Assembly: GCA_036971475.1 (NCBI GenBank) | Contig: JBAIZL010000216.1 | Location: 147,501 to 211,500 of the forward strand | Source of the DNA: Prosapia bicincta | Taxonomy: Eukaryota; Arthropoda; Insecta; Hemiptera; Cercopidae | DNA length: 64,000 nucleotides | Direction: 5' to 3' | Shown here: positions 36,195 to 46,696 of the stretch, piece after piece | How positions within the stretch are numbered: position 1 is the first letter of the stretch | Layout: each line of letters begins with the position of its first letter | Notes under the pieces: generated by a model | What the model was told of the DNA's origin: nothing | The model's input: the letters and a program-made list of their open reading frames with translations, nothing else | Databases searched by the model: none | Position numbers and translations under genes: made by a program

Positions 36195-36250
<56 letters not shown>
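35503..36250 (-). mobile_element. Penelope-like element fragment between TA microsatellites
   Basis: A minus-strand frame (about 35790-36060) reads KKPEIYKSNFASHCINNNHL, FPNIDNMILIKEINKGLRMN and IYEALEIHKYN. This pattern (SxFAxH...NxHxF...ILI...GxxMNxxE..EI.KY) matches the region after the GIY-YIG endonuclease at the C-terminus of Penelope-like retroelements. It is flanked by an inverted repeat (about 35578-35670 and 36112-36205, each with GTTGGCTAACAGTA or its complement). (TA)n tracts lie outside at 35503-35551 and 36199-36246. No reverse transcriptase is present. A related piece in the same orientation lies at 36255-36350. It is absent from the paralogous site at 41668. Confidence 0.65.
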
Positions 36251-36254
36251 ACTG

Positions 36255-36527
36255 AGGTATTCAAATACAAACAAGAATTATTATTTATTAATTTTTATTC
36301 AAAGCTGTTCATTAATAAACAGTACCAACATCATCAGGAATGAATAATGCAAGATATAAAACATATGTTTAATTGGAAATAGAATTGTTGCTAAATTTAT
36401 ACTAATTGCCAAATTTATTTTGTTACTGTAACATTCTAGACATTGAATATAGTATCAAATTTAGAATGTATTTCTATTTGTTCTTCTAATAATTTGTTAT
36501 TATTACTGTATTTACATACGAACATTC

Positions 36528-36574
<47 letters not shown>

Positions 36575-36631
36575 TTTATATATATATTCATTCTTAATCC
36601 TTTATTAATTTATTTTATAAGTTTCATATTT

Positions 36632-36677
<46 letters not shown>

Positions 36678-36742
36678 TACACAAACACACACACACAAAT
36701 GCACACACACACATACATACATAATAAATAAATATATATGTA

Positions 36743-36828
<86 letters not shown>

Positions 36829-36850
36829 TTATTTATGTGTGTGTGTGTGA
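36255..36850. repeat. Penelope-like end fragment plus (TA)n and (CA)n microsatellites
   Basis: 36255-36345 (AGGTATTCAAATACAAACAA ... AACAGTACCAACATCATCAG) is an inverted match to the end sequences at 58640-58780. It is followed by (TA)n at 36532-36571, (CA)n at about 36634-36675 with interrupted extension to 36716, and (TA)n at 36751-36824. Confidence 0.75.
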
Positions 36851-37779
36851 CTTTTATTTTACTCCTGTAGCAGCATAGATTTGGTTGTATTGTCTTCTCG
36901 GGAGGGTTAATAATGCTATAACCACACAACGTATTCCCATATCATCCTAGGGTACCCTTGAAACTGGTTAGTATAACGAGGCTCTACTCCATTTAACAAA
37001 AGCCTAGATAAGCCTTGATTGCCCTTTAATTCAAGCACATTATGTTCCTACTTTAATAGCATTATAGCTTCTTACGTCCTGGTGTAACACGTGACCTCCC
37101 AATAAACAGGATCTTCAACAAACTATGTGTATACCTTACAGTCACGAAATGCATAATTTATAACCCAAGCAAGGTCAGTTTTATTTCCCTTCTGTAACCA
37201 AATCTACATTCTCAATTGTTTTCCTACATTCTTACAAATTCGAATTGGTTGATAAATGGCTGTAAAGCATCTTACAGCAGAATCACTTGTGGAATGTCTC
37301 TTTGCGAAGGTAGCTGTGAGGAGGGGTCATGTACCCTAAGAGAGAGGGTCCAGTGGAAATGTCCACAACCCCACACTAGCCTGGCTGCCTACTTGGGCTG
37401 GCTGCCTACTAGCTTCCAATGTTAAAAAAAAATAATATTTTACAAATAGAAAGAATATATTCTATAAAAATGTATAGGGACAAAAATTAACTTTTTATAA
37501 CGAGAATAGTTATATTCATATATTTTACAAATGCAGCCTAATAAATATTTTTAACATATATTCAAGAGTGCACTAAAGTCATTCCAAAAAACCTGGAGTA
37601 AGGCACTTAATTAGGTACATTATCCTTTACGGTTATTTGTTGGAATCTTACGCAGAAAGAAGCGCACAGAATGTAGAGAGCGCAAGTAAGAAAAGTGTTA
37701 AGGATAAAAAAATAAATCGATATATAACCGATATATAATAATACGAATGGAGAGGCAAAAAGGCAAGACTAGAAATTAT

Positions 37780-38225
37780 GTTCATCCAACATAGGCACAC
37801 AGACTGAGAGTTTATATCCCTTAAAGAAGACAGGCATTTACCACATGACGGGATAAAGCGAAAAGGCGTATACACAGATGAGGGGATAAATAAGACAGGC
37901 ATGTACTAGAAGACGGGATAATATTTAGCTGAGGGGTTGACGTCAATGGGTGGCAAGAGGAATGGGCAAGAAAAACAGTCAAGTAATGAAACCTACATCG
38001 AGTTCATCCAACATAGGCACACAGACTGAGAGTTTATATCCCTTAAAGAAGACAGGCATTTACCACATGACGGGATAAAGCGAAAAGGCGTATACACAGA
38101 TGAAGGGATAAATAAGACAGGCATGTACTAGAAGACGGGATAATATTTAGCTGAGGGGTTGACGTCAATGGGTGGCAAGAGGAATGGACAAGAAAAACAG
38201 TTAAGTAATGAAACCTACATCGAGT
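37780..38225. repeat. 222-bp direct duplication (two copies)
   Basis: TTCATCCAACATAGGCACAC starts at 37781 and again at 38003. The copies are nearly identical (GAGGGG/GAAGGG and GGGCAAG/GGACAAG type differences) and run through CACATGACGGGATAAAGCG and GAGGGGTTGACGTCAATGGG. The corresponding part of unit 2 (about 42170-42300) has only a shortened single version. Confidence 0.95.
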
Positions 38226-38677
38226 AGAAGATAAAGCAAGATGTTTGTTTATGACGATTGTACGGCTGCCAATTTATATTTAAATGTACGGATTGAATGT
38301 AATATGATCAACTCCAACATAAACATATACGAATAATAATGTGTTCAATCACAGACTGTTTATTGAACATAACGGAATTAGGTTATCATAATAAAACTAT
38401 AAAAATCGATTGATGTAAAGTTCAAACTTAATCTTTTCGCAATTTAATAAAATACTTTTATTGTAATTTACAGTCAGGAGCAACACCAGCACTAAACTCA
38501 TACTTTCACTATATATAATTCCATTTATATGTTGTTTTTGTTTCCCTTTACCACAGGAGTGAGTGTCTTTCGTTACGTTACAGAACTAATTCGTTACTTA
38601 GGTGTATGTAAGTACAATAAAATAATTTTATTTTTTAATCATTTTTCAATCATTTTTATCTATTAGTTATCACTTTT

Positions 38678-38682
<5 letters not shown>

Positions 38683-38750
<68 letters not shown>
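38683..38750. repeat. (TA)n at the duplication junction
   Basis: About 68 nt of pure AT dinucleotide, directly before the first base of homology of unit 2. Confidence 0.97.
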
Positions 38751-38752
<2 letters not shown>

Positions 38753-39315
38753 GGCTAATACGGTATTAGACACTGGTCCAACCGAATTATGTAAGCAACA
38801 GGGAGCACCTGTATCACCACGTTTCTAGAATTACTTTAGTTTTCATTTAAAATTATAAACGTTTACTTTTTGTTATACTTTTATTGTTTTCATTGATTTG
38901 TATTTTTAAGATCTAATTATCTTTATAAATATTATTTTCAATAATTATAATGTCAATTATTGTTACGAGCTGGTTGTTAATTACTTATTACACTTTTGCT
39001 ATTACTTGCGACCAGACTTTTTGTTAACTAAAGGTTATTAAATTGTTAACTTACACTTGGAAGAACAATTTAATCCATCATTAATGTATGAAAAGATAAA
39101 ATGTTTGTAATAAGGGAAACTGTTGCAACATCGTAAGTTAAACCTTACTTTATGTTCAGTAAAAAGTAAATAAATCATAGAAATTTTAATATTTTTTTTT
39201 TATTTTGAACATATTTACAACGAAAGGTACTTGAGTGATCGTGTTACACTTAAACGTGTACAGTAAAGTAAAAAAAAAGGCGTGCGGGATGATAATGGGG
39301 GCGTGATGAAAGTGT

Positions 39316-41186
39316 CTAGTACTTGGAAGAGTACGAAGAGTACGAGGAAGATCCGCCGTATGAGGACCCGTAGGATGGAGCGGCGTACTTGACTACGGGG
39401 GCGGCGTAGCTTACAACAGGTGCGGCGTACTTGACTACAGGGGCGGCGTACTTGACAGCCGGGGCGCTGTAGCCGGCCGGGTGTTGGTTGTGCTCTCTGT
39501 GGACGACAGCGTTGAACCCGTTGTGAGGATCGGCCGTGTACTCAACAACTCTCTTGGAACCGTCAGGCTCGACCAGGCTGTAGCTGCCGTGGACTACGTC
39601 TCCATCCCTGCTCTCAGACTGGCTCTTGACGTCGCCGGTGTGACCATCGTGTACGCTGTATTCGAACTTGTATTGAGGGTTAGGATCGTATGGTTCTTCT
39701 TTGTAGGCCACGTGTCCTCCATAGCCTCCATGTCCTCCATAGCCTCCATACTGCGGAGCGGCGAATGTGGCTGAAGCAATTGCGCAGAATGCGACGACAA
39801 TCTACAACACAGAAACACGCTCATTCTCTAGTTATAATGTAATATCTTACTAATATTTAAGAAACTAAAGCAGTGCATATTATTATTGTAAACGTCTTAC
39901 TTTTTTGTGTTTTTGTAAGTTTACACTTTTGAAATTTGTACTTCATCCAATACTATTAATTTTCGTAGGCTATCGCCTATATTTTGATATTTTTCTTGGC
40001 AATTTTTATTTATTTCCCGATTGTAAAATGATTACAAGAGTAAATTTATTATTATTATTATTATTATAAATACATGACAGTGGTATTTTCTAACATTATA
40101 TTCCATTTAAAAACCGTTTAACAATTTATTTTGTTTTAATTCCTACTATTAGTATACAGTCTTTTTATATATAGCTTGTAAAAATTTACAATCGTTAGTA
40201 AAATCGATCTACTCAAATTCAAATACTTTTTTTTAAAACCTGTGGTTGACACTTGATGTTAATACATTTAATTCAAATATTATTTCAATAAGTAAATTTA
40301 ATAATGATTTAAGTTTAGTTTTACACGAGAGAAAAACTTTTCACAAAAGGAGTAAAGTTTTTTTGCCCCAATTGGCATAAAATTAGTCATAACATATGAT
40401 TTCATAAAACAGCTGATTATATGTTATAGTTTATGTGGTAGAACAGCTGTTCTATGCATAGGTTATGCCACGTTATTTATAATACTTAAAGTAATTTAAT
40501 AAAAAGTAACTAAAATAAAACTTTTCTTTTTTGACCTAAGTGGGAATTGACTTTACAAATTTTTGTTTATATTACTTCTTTTCATAAAACGTAGTTTCAG
40601 GTTGTTTGTTTCTACTACTAGGCTGCAAAAATATATGTTATAAAATTACTAACTTCATACATAAAATGTCTTGATCACTGTTATCAATCTATAAATATTA
40701 ACTGTTAACAATTTGTTATTTGAGAAAAATAAATAAATATTTTATACGCTTTAATATTTTATACTATTACAATGTAAACATATCTCTAAGGTAGATCTTT
40801 CTTATTGTCTTAATGAGGGCCAAATCCGATTTAGGTCTAAATAGTTATAGGACGCATCTTTCAAAACAATGGTCCTCATTTAGTCAAAAAGAAAGTGCTA
40901 CAATAGGTAAAACAGTAATATTTGGTAAGGTATATCAGTGTAAATTAGTGGCTCAATTTTAAATGGAAAATAATAAATCTTTGGTATGCTATATTTTGTA
41001 ATTATGAATATCTTTACAAAATGAGCAACCAAGAACATGCACAAAGAAATAATTTGTGAAAATCCTGACAAGAAATAAAAATAGCCGTAAAAAATGTGTA
41101 TTTATTTATGAACTAATGTATATTTTACGATATATTTTTCTATGGGTACGTATATTCCGAACACTAGCACATACCTTGAAAGCCAT
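39316..41186 (-). CDS. CP6: RR-2 cuticular protein (two exons), duplicate of CP5
   Basis: Exons: 41175-41186 (ATGGCTTTCAAG) and 39316-39801, with a 1,373-nt phase-0 intron (AG at 39803-39802). The product is 165 aa. The only residue difference from CP5 that I see is in the signal peptide (ASATF against ASATL). The mature protein is identical, including every AAPVV block and the [10 protein letters not shown] end, although introns and flanks carry substitutions and indels. A likely AATAAA lies at 39199-39204. Role as for CP5: secreted RR-2 chitin-binding cuticle component, probably a dosage duplicate. Confidence 0.94.
40170..40562 (+). repeat. Family A interspersed repeat, copy 11 (in the CP6 intron)
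   Basis: Orthologous in position to copy 10, so it predates the duplication. It carries a deletion in the GGCAAGGTATGCAATATAGTT block (40345-40356). Confidence 0.9.
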
Positions 41187-41212
41187 GTTGCTATTCCAAA
41201 TTGAAAGCACCA

Positions 41213-41296
41213 AATGATAGTGATACCATACCGCCGTCCATTTTTATACTTAAATCGCAGTTAATTGAAATCGCCGTGTCCAGCTGTCCCTTTCAC
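41213..41296 (-). promoter_or_regulatory. CP6 core promoter: GTGAAAGG, TATA, initiator
   Basis: Sense strand: GTGAAAGG at 41289-41296, TATAAAA at 41242-41248 and TATCATT at 41213-41219. Identical spacing to CP5. Confidence 0.78.
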
Positions 41297-42935
41297 TTGT
41301 CCAGCCATGCAGTTCACCTAATTACAGACCCTTATACTCGCACATGCACGCATACATTCACGTGAATGAACGCGACAAAATCATTGTTGAACTTGACACA
41401 CTAGTTACGCTACGGTTTTTCACCCGTTTCCTGGTGGAGGTAGCAACATAACTTCGCCGTCGTAACTAAGCTTCCAAGTTTATGGTTGTCTTCAGCTGTA
41501 AAATCCTGGTGTTAGTGCAACGTAAACTAGTGTAATCTGGTGGTCGTGGAGGTTTTTTTACACTATATAATGAGATTATTTACAAATTAAAATATTTTAT
41601 AGTACCCGAGCTTTGGTGCTGCTCGTGCGTTTACAGACGTTTGGGTAATAGAATGCTAATAAACTCACTTATATATATGTCGTTTAGTTTACTTGTGTAG
41701 TAGCATCGCTGGATTGTAAATTTCGAGGGTCAATAATGCCATAACCACACAACATATTCCCATATAATCTTAGTGTATCCTTAGACACTGTCTATATATA
41801 AAGAGGATCTGCTTCACTTAACAAAAGTCTAGGTAAACTTTAATTGCCCTTTACGACCAGCACAAGTTTGTCATTATGTTCCGGTTTTAGTAATGTTATA
41901 TCATCTTACGTTCTGCTGAAACAAGTGACCTCCCTTTATCCACAGAGTAAGTTTATAGAGGTTCGAGTAACTTACGCCCACGAAATGCATAATTTATAAC
42001 CCAAGCCAGGTCTGTTTTATTTTCCTTCTGTAAACAAATCTACATTCTCAATGGTTTTCAAACATTCTTACAAATTCGAATTGGTTGATAAATGGCTGTA
42101 AATCATCTTACAGCAGAATCTCTTGTGGAATGTCTCTTTGCGAAGGTAGCAGGGAGGAAGATAGGGTTTGAAGAGGAGTGTCAGGTATCCTAAGACGACG
42201 CGATAATATTTAACTGAGAGGCTGACTACATTGGATGACAAGAGAAATGGGCATGAAAAACAGTTCAGGGATGAACCCTTCATGCAAGTAGATAGAAACA
42301 TCGGTAGATAGAAACAAGATCTTGATGTAGTAGATACAAGTTTGTTGTTTGTTCATGATGTACGATTGTACGGCTGCCATTTTATTTGCAGGTGTACGAA
42401 ATGAATGTAATATGATTAACCCTAACATAAATATACGAATAAAAATGTTTTCATGCACAAACTGTTTATTGAGCATAACTGTATTTTGTTTACATAATTA
42501 AACGATAAAAATCTTTCCATATAAAATTCAAAATTATTTATTTCGGTATAAACGTTTTCATAAAATACTTTAATTCTAAATTACTATCAGTAGAAATACA
42601 AGCACCAAACTCATACTTCCACTATTTATAATTGCATGTGTATGTTGTTTTTGTATCCTTTACCACGAGCGTGCCTTGACGAAATGATATTAGTTACGTT
42701 GTATACTTGTTACGTTTTTTTTTTAAAGTTTAATTGTGTATCTTCAGAATTAATCTGATGTTATATTTTTCAAGTTTTTAATTATTTTTATCCTATATTT
42801 GTTACTAATAATATTTATTTATTTTAGAAACATTTTCCAAGAGTTGCATTTTGCTATTTTACTGTAGCTTTCGACCACACGATGGTGTTTGCAGTTGAGT
42901 TAGATTTCATCAATGATACTTAAGAAAATACTCTA

Positions 42936-43884
42936 AGGCCACGGATATACAGAAGGCAACTGGTGACGGCAACGCAACACAAACTTGAGTTGCTTTTTCA
43001 CAGCATACGGAGTTGCATGCACATATTCATAGAGAAGTGATAGCAACGCTAGTGACACAGAAACTAGAGTTGCTCGGGTCACGACATGCTGTAAACTCGT
43101 TGCTCAGTTTCTCAGTTGCCAACGTTTGTTGTTGTGTATACGTTTCTCAAGAGTGACATTGTATTTAAATAACTATTATTTTTATTTGTATTTTTTGTGT
43201 TTCTGTTTCTCTGAATAGTGTTTTATTATAGTGGTATATCGTGTCAGAAAAACAAAATATTGCTGGTTCTGGTCATGATTTGTGTATCCAACAGCTTCAA
43301 GACGATACGAATGATTACCAACAATTTGTTTAAAATATATAAAATCGGCTCTTGAATTATAAAATTTCGTTTGTTTAAAAATTCGTTTTTATTTCATTGT
43401 AATGTGACATTATTTTACGTTTAACAGTTATACATAAAAAGAAATACATAAATGAGCAATAAACCTTAGCTGAGTGTTATTGTTAATCTTTCTCCAACTG
43501 AAATTTATTTCTACATCTTCCTCGCCAATTATTTGTTTTTTCCTTGATGTTCTAAAATACATTACTTCAAAGGTAGGCATAACTGCTAATGCTCGAGCGA
43601 TGATAATTACAAAATTGGTCTCAGTAAAATCGTGAGTTTTGCACATCGAGACTTTGTCTCGCATGAATAACGTTATAGAGGTGTAGGCCTACACTGAATT
43701 GTCTTTTTTTCTAGTTTCTTTCTTAAAATATAAACAATCTTCCTCTGTCGACGACATAACTGACAACTAAAGTAGCAACTTTATATGAGCAATCGTGTAA
43801 ACCGACCAGCAAATTTTCTAATAGCAACTGAAGTTTGCGTTGCGTTGGCGTCACCAATTGCCTTCTGTATGTCTGCGGCCTGTG
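42936..43884. mobile_element. Non-autonomous DNA transposon with about 48-bp terminal inverted repeats
   Basis: The left end AGGCCACGGATATACAGAAG (then GCAACTGGTGACGGCAACGC) is the inverted match of the right end (about 43836-43884: GCGTTGGCGTCACCAATTGC, CTTCTGTATGTCTGCGGCCT). Mismatches are few over about 48 bp. The subterminal regions are packed with GTTGC/GCAAC words. Interior frames such as 43428-43664 have no transposase motif. Target duplication is not clear (flanks CTAA and GTGG). GGCC ends suggest a PIF/Harbinger-like or similar family, unproven. Confidence 0.78.
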
Positions 43885-44149
43885 GGAATGGTCTAACATG
43901 AGTTACTTATATCAAGTACTTTAACATTTGTTATGTTTACTTTTATTTTCTTAAAATACTCGTTTGTATTAGGGGCTATATTGCTAATGAATAAAACATA
44001 GTCACCACACTGAGTCGCAAGACAACAGTTTGCAATAGTATTATAGGCCTAGTATAAAACTCGAGCTTTAGCTCTCTTGCCAACCATTCGACAATTACAA
44101 ACCTATTTCATTAATTAGGTGCATGTAACTATTGTTTTTAATTTTCCAA

Positions 44150-44177
44150 TAACTTTCTTCTATTAGTTCACACTCTT

Positions 44178-44220
<43 letters not shown>

Positions 44221-44615
44221 CAAATTTACATCGTTAATAAAATACTTTTTAATCATTCACTCAAGTTCAAATGAATTTTTATAAAAACTTGTGGATAACA
44301 CTTGATGTCAGTACAGTTTTTTCAAATATGAATTAAATTTAAAATTATTCAATTTTAGTTTCATATGGGAGAAAACGTTTCACGAAAGACGCAAGATATG
44401 CAATATAATTATTTCGTCCCATTTGGCTTAAAATTAGTGATAACAAATGATTTCATAAAACAGCTGATTTCATGTTATACGTGATGAGGTAGAACAGCTG
44501 TTGTAATGCATAAGTTATGTTAGTTTACTGTATTTATATTATGTGGAATTATTTACTAAAATGTAACTAAAATAAAATTTGTTTTTGTTGACTCAAGTAG
44601 GAACAGATTTTTTTA
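44150..44615 (+). repeat. Family A interspersed repeat, copy 12, with (TA)n
   Basis: Full forward copy: TCTATTAGTTCACACTCTTC, (TA)n at 44180-44217, CATCGTTAATAAAATAC, CGCAAGATATGCAATATAAT, ATTTCATAAAACAGCTGATT and TTGACTCAAGTAGGAAC. Confidence 0.92.
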
Positions 44616-45505
44616 TATTAGTTGTTATTTTGTTAAATAATTTATAAGAATATTCGTAATTTAATTGAAATTTCTGTTATGGTATATTTTTCTGTAATAA
44701 TCTTGAATGTTACAGTAGTGTATACACCGTAGTTTAAGGATACGCGATACTAAGAACTTTGGCTAAATTATGTTAAAGTTTATTCATGTTAAAGTGATTA
44801 CTTTATAGTGTATTTCTATGATATTTTTTCAGTTATTGATTTTATAAGGATAAGGTATTTTTTGTTACGTTAAATTCTTGGTAAGGACCGTGATAGTATG
44901 ATGATTAATAGTGACTTTCATAAAAAGAGCAAAATAACGGTTCAAGAGCCTTGCATTAGGTTGCCGAGTGTTTGAAGTTATTCTTTTTCAGTGTCAATTT
45001 ACCATCGAATCACTTCAGTGAATACGATTCAATAAAATACTTATTTAACCATACTTTTGTCTGCCAAGACCCATGTAACTTGAGTAAATATTAACCATTA
45101 GCCTCCCCGTGAAATAAGGTTCGATATAAATTGTTACCTTGAGATATGTTATTAAGGCTTTAGCACTTTGATCCACTTTTTAAAGCCGTACAAAACTAGT
45201 TTACTGCTTTTGAGGTTGTTTAATTGCGGAAATGAATTGCGCATTTATTTTAAGTTCGTGTAAATATACTACGTAATACATGACAGACGTTCATTGGCTT
45301 TAATAATTTGAAGCATTGGCTTACATTTATCCATATATACCACAGGTTCCAAGATTCACACAATGAGGTAATGTATTATGAGGGTAACGTTTATCAACTT
45401 ATTATTAACATTTCTTACTTTTAATTTACAATAAATTCTAAATATAATTTTGTGATGTTATTTGTTTATGTTTCGCTCAATACCAGCTATTTTTATTCAA
45501 TTCCT
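44615..45505. other. Gene-free AT-rich stretch
   Basis: No gene or repeat recognised. Confidence 0.4.
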
Positions 45506-46042
45506 TCTATTATTTCAAACTCTTCTGGTGTATATCTTCAAATTTTCAATCGTTAATCAAATACTTTTTATTCATTTACTCAAGTTCAAGTACATTTAAC
45601 CTTTTAAATTTGTAGTGAATAACACTTGATGTTAATACAGGCTTTTCAAATATTTATTCATTAGTTAAATTTAATGAATTAACTTTAGTCATATGGGAGA
45701 AAAACATTTTACAAAAGGGGCAAGGTATGCAACATAGTTATTACGTCACATTACACATAATGTAAGTGATAACATATGATATCATAAAACAGCTGATACA
45801 AAAATCAACACAGGCCACATTAGCGAGATTATAGTAGTTAAAAACATGGTTACAATATTTAAACACAACAACCCTTGCTACAATTTTGTTTAATTATTAG
45901 CTAATTTTATATATTAGCTTTTGTGGCAGAACATCTGTTTTAACGCGTAGGTTATGTTACTTTATATTATTTGTAATTATTTAATGAAAAGTAACTCAGA
46001 TAAAATTTTTTTGTTGATCTAAGTCGAAATTAACTTTACATT
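45505..46042 (+). repeat. Family A interspersed repeat, copy 13, with internal insertion
   Basis: Forward copy without an expanded microsatellite (CTTCTGGTGTATATCTTC at that site). Between ATAAAACAGCTGATA (45784) and TTTTGTGGCAGAACATCTG (45920) it holds about 110 bp not found in other copies. Confidence 0.88.
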
Positions 46043-46044
46043 GT

Positions 46045-46696
46045 TGTTCTTTATATTATTTGGTTTGTCTTGACTTGACAATATTCCAAATAAAACGGAA
46101 AAAATTAGATATTGTTGTTTATCATTTGAAAGTATTAGAGGGAGTTTATGTTTATTATCTAAGGGTGAGAAGAAGTGATACCTCTTTCCCAGTACAATAT
46201 AAAGTAGGTTTAGTACAGTAAATCGCCCATGACCACACAGGCTATGCTTTCCAATCACTCCATATTCTAGGAATGCCTCATGCTTCGTTCTTAGTACCAC
46301 AAGTTATCTCTTTATTTCCCTTGTACAACTTCTCACATTTGTGTAGAAATGTAACAGATAGACAATTCTCTATGCTCCCAGTAGAAAGCGGACTTGCGTC
46401 AGGAAATATACCCGAACCTCTAAAATCATCCTTCTCTTTCGATTCAAACTCCAAGAAAGCCTTTTGTTTCCTTCTTATTTCTATCAGTTATATATTTATT
46501 TCTTTTGTCCTCTTTCTTACATTGTATGTAAAATTTCAACATTGCAAATTTCATTGTACTTCTAGTTTTTATTATCATTTGTATTAATTGTATATTTTAC
46601 CACAGCGGTTATATAATTTTACTGTTATTTCAACCATTACAATTTTACATTCAGTTATTACAAATTGAAAATGTTTATTTCAATGAAAAGTTAATA
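46045..46696. other. Gene-free stretch before the 78-bp array
   Basis: Two frames of about 100 codons overlap head to head (46019-46300 minus, 46273-46587 plus), neither with a recognised motif. They are probably chance. Confidence 0.4.

Larger units (their letters stand above)
32573..38680. repeat. Large tandem duplication, unit 1 (carries CP5)
   Basis: Pairs with 38753-42690, offset about 6,180 bp. Homology starts at GGATAATACGG (32573) against GGCTAATACGG (38753) and covers CP5, its intron, promoter and flank to about 35500. It resumes at about 36850 (ATAACCACACAACGTATTCC) and continues to about 38560. The 1.3 kb between 35503 and 36840 is extra relative to unit 2. A (TA)n tract at 38683-38750 lies at the unit 1/unit 2 junction. 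Confidence 0.88.
38753..42690. repeat. Large tandem duplication, unit 2 (carries CP6)
   Basis: Partner of 32573-38680. It lacks the Penelope-like insert (only TATATATATG at about 41671-41680) and is more diverged and shortened in the distal part (41690-42690). Confidence 0.88.

Noticed and set aside
43428..43664. 78-codon minus frame inside the inverted-repeat element as a transposase or accessory gene
   Set aside because: No catalytic or DNA-binding motif; length is expected by chance.
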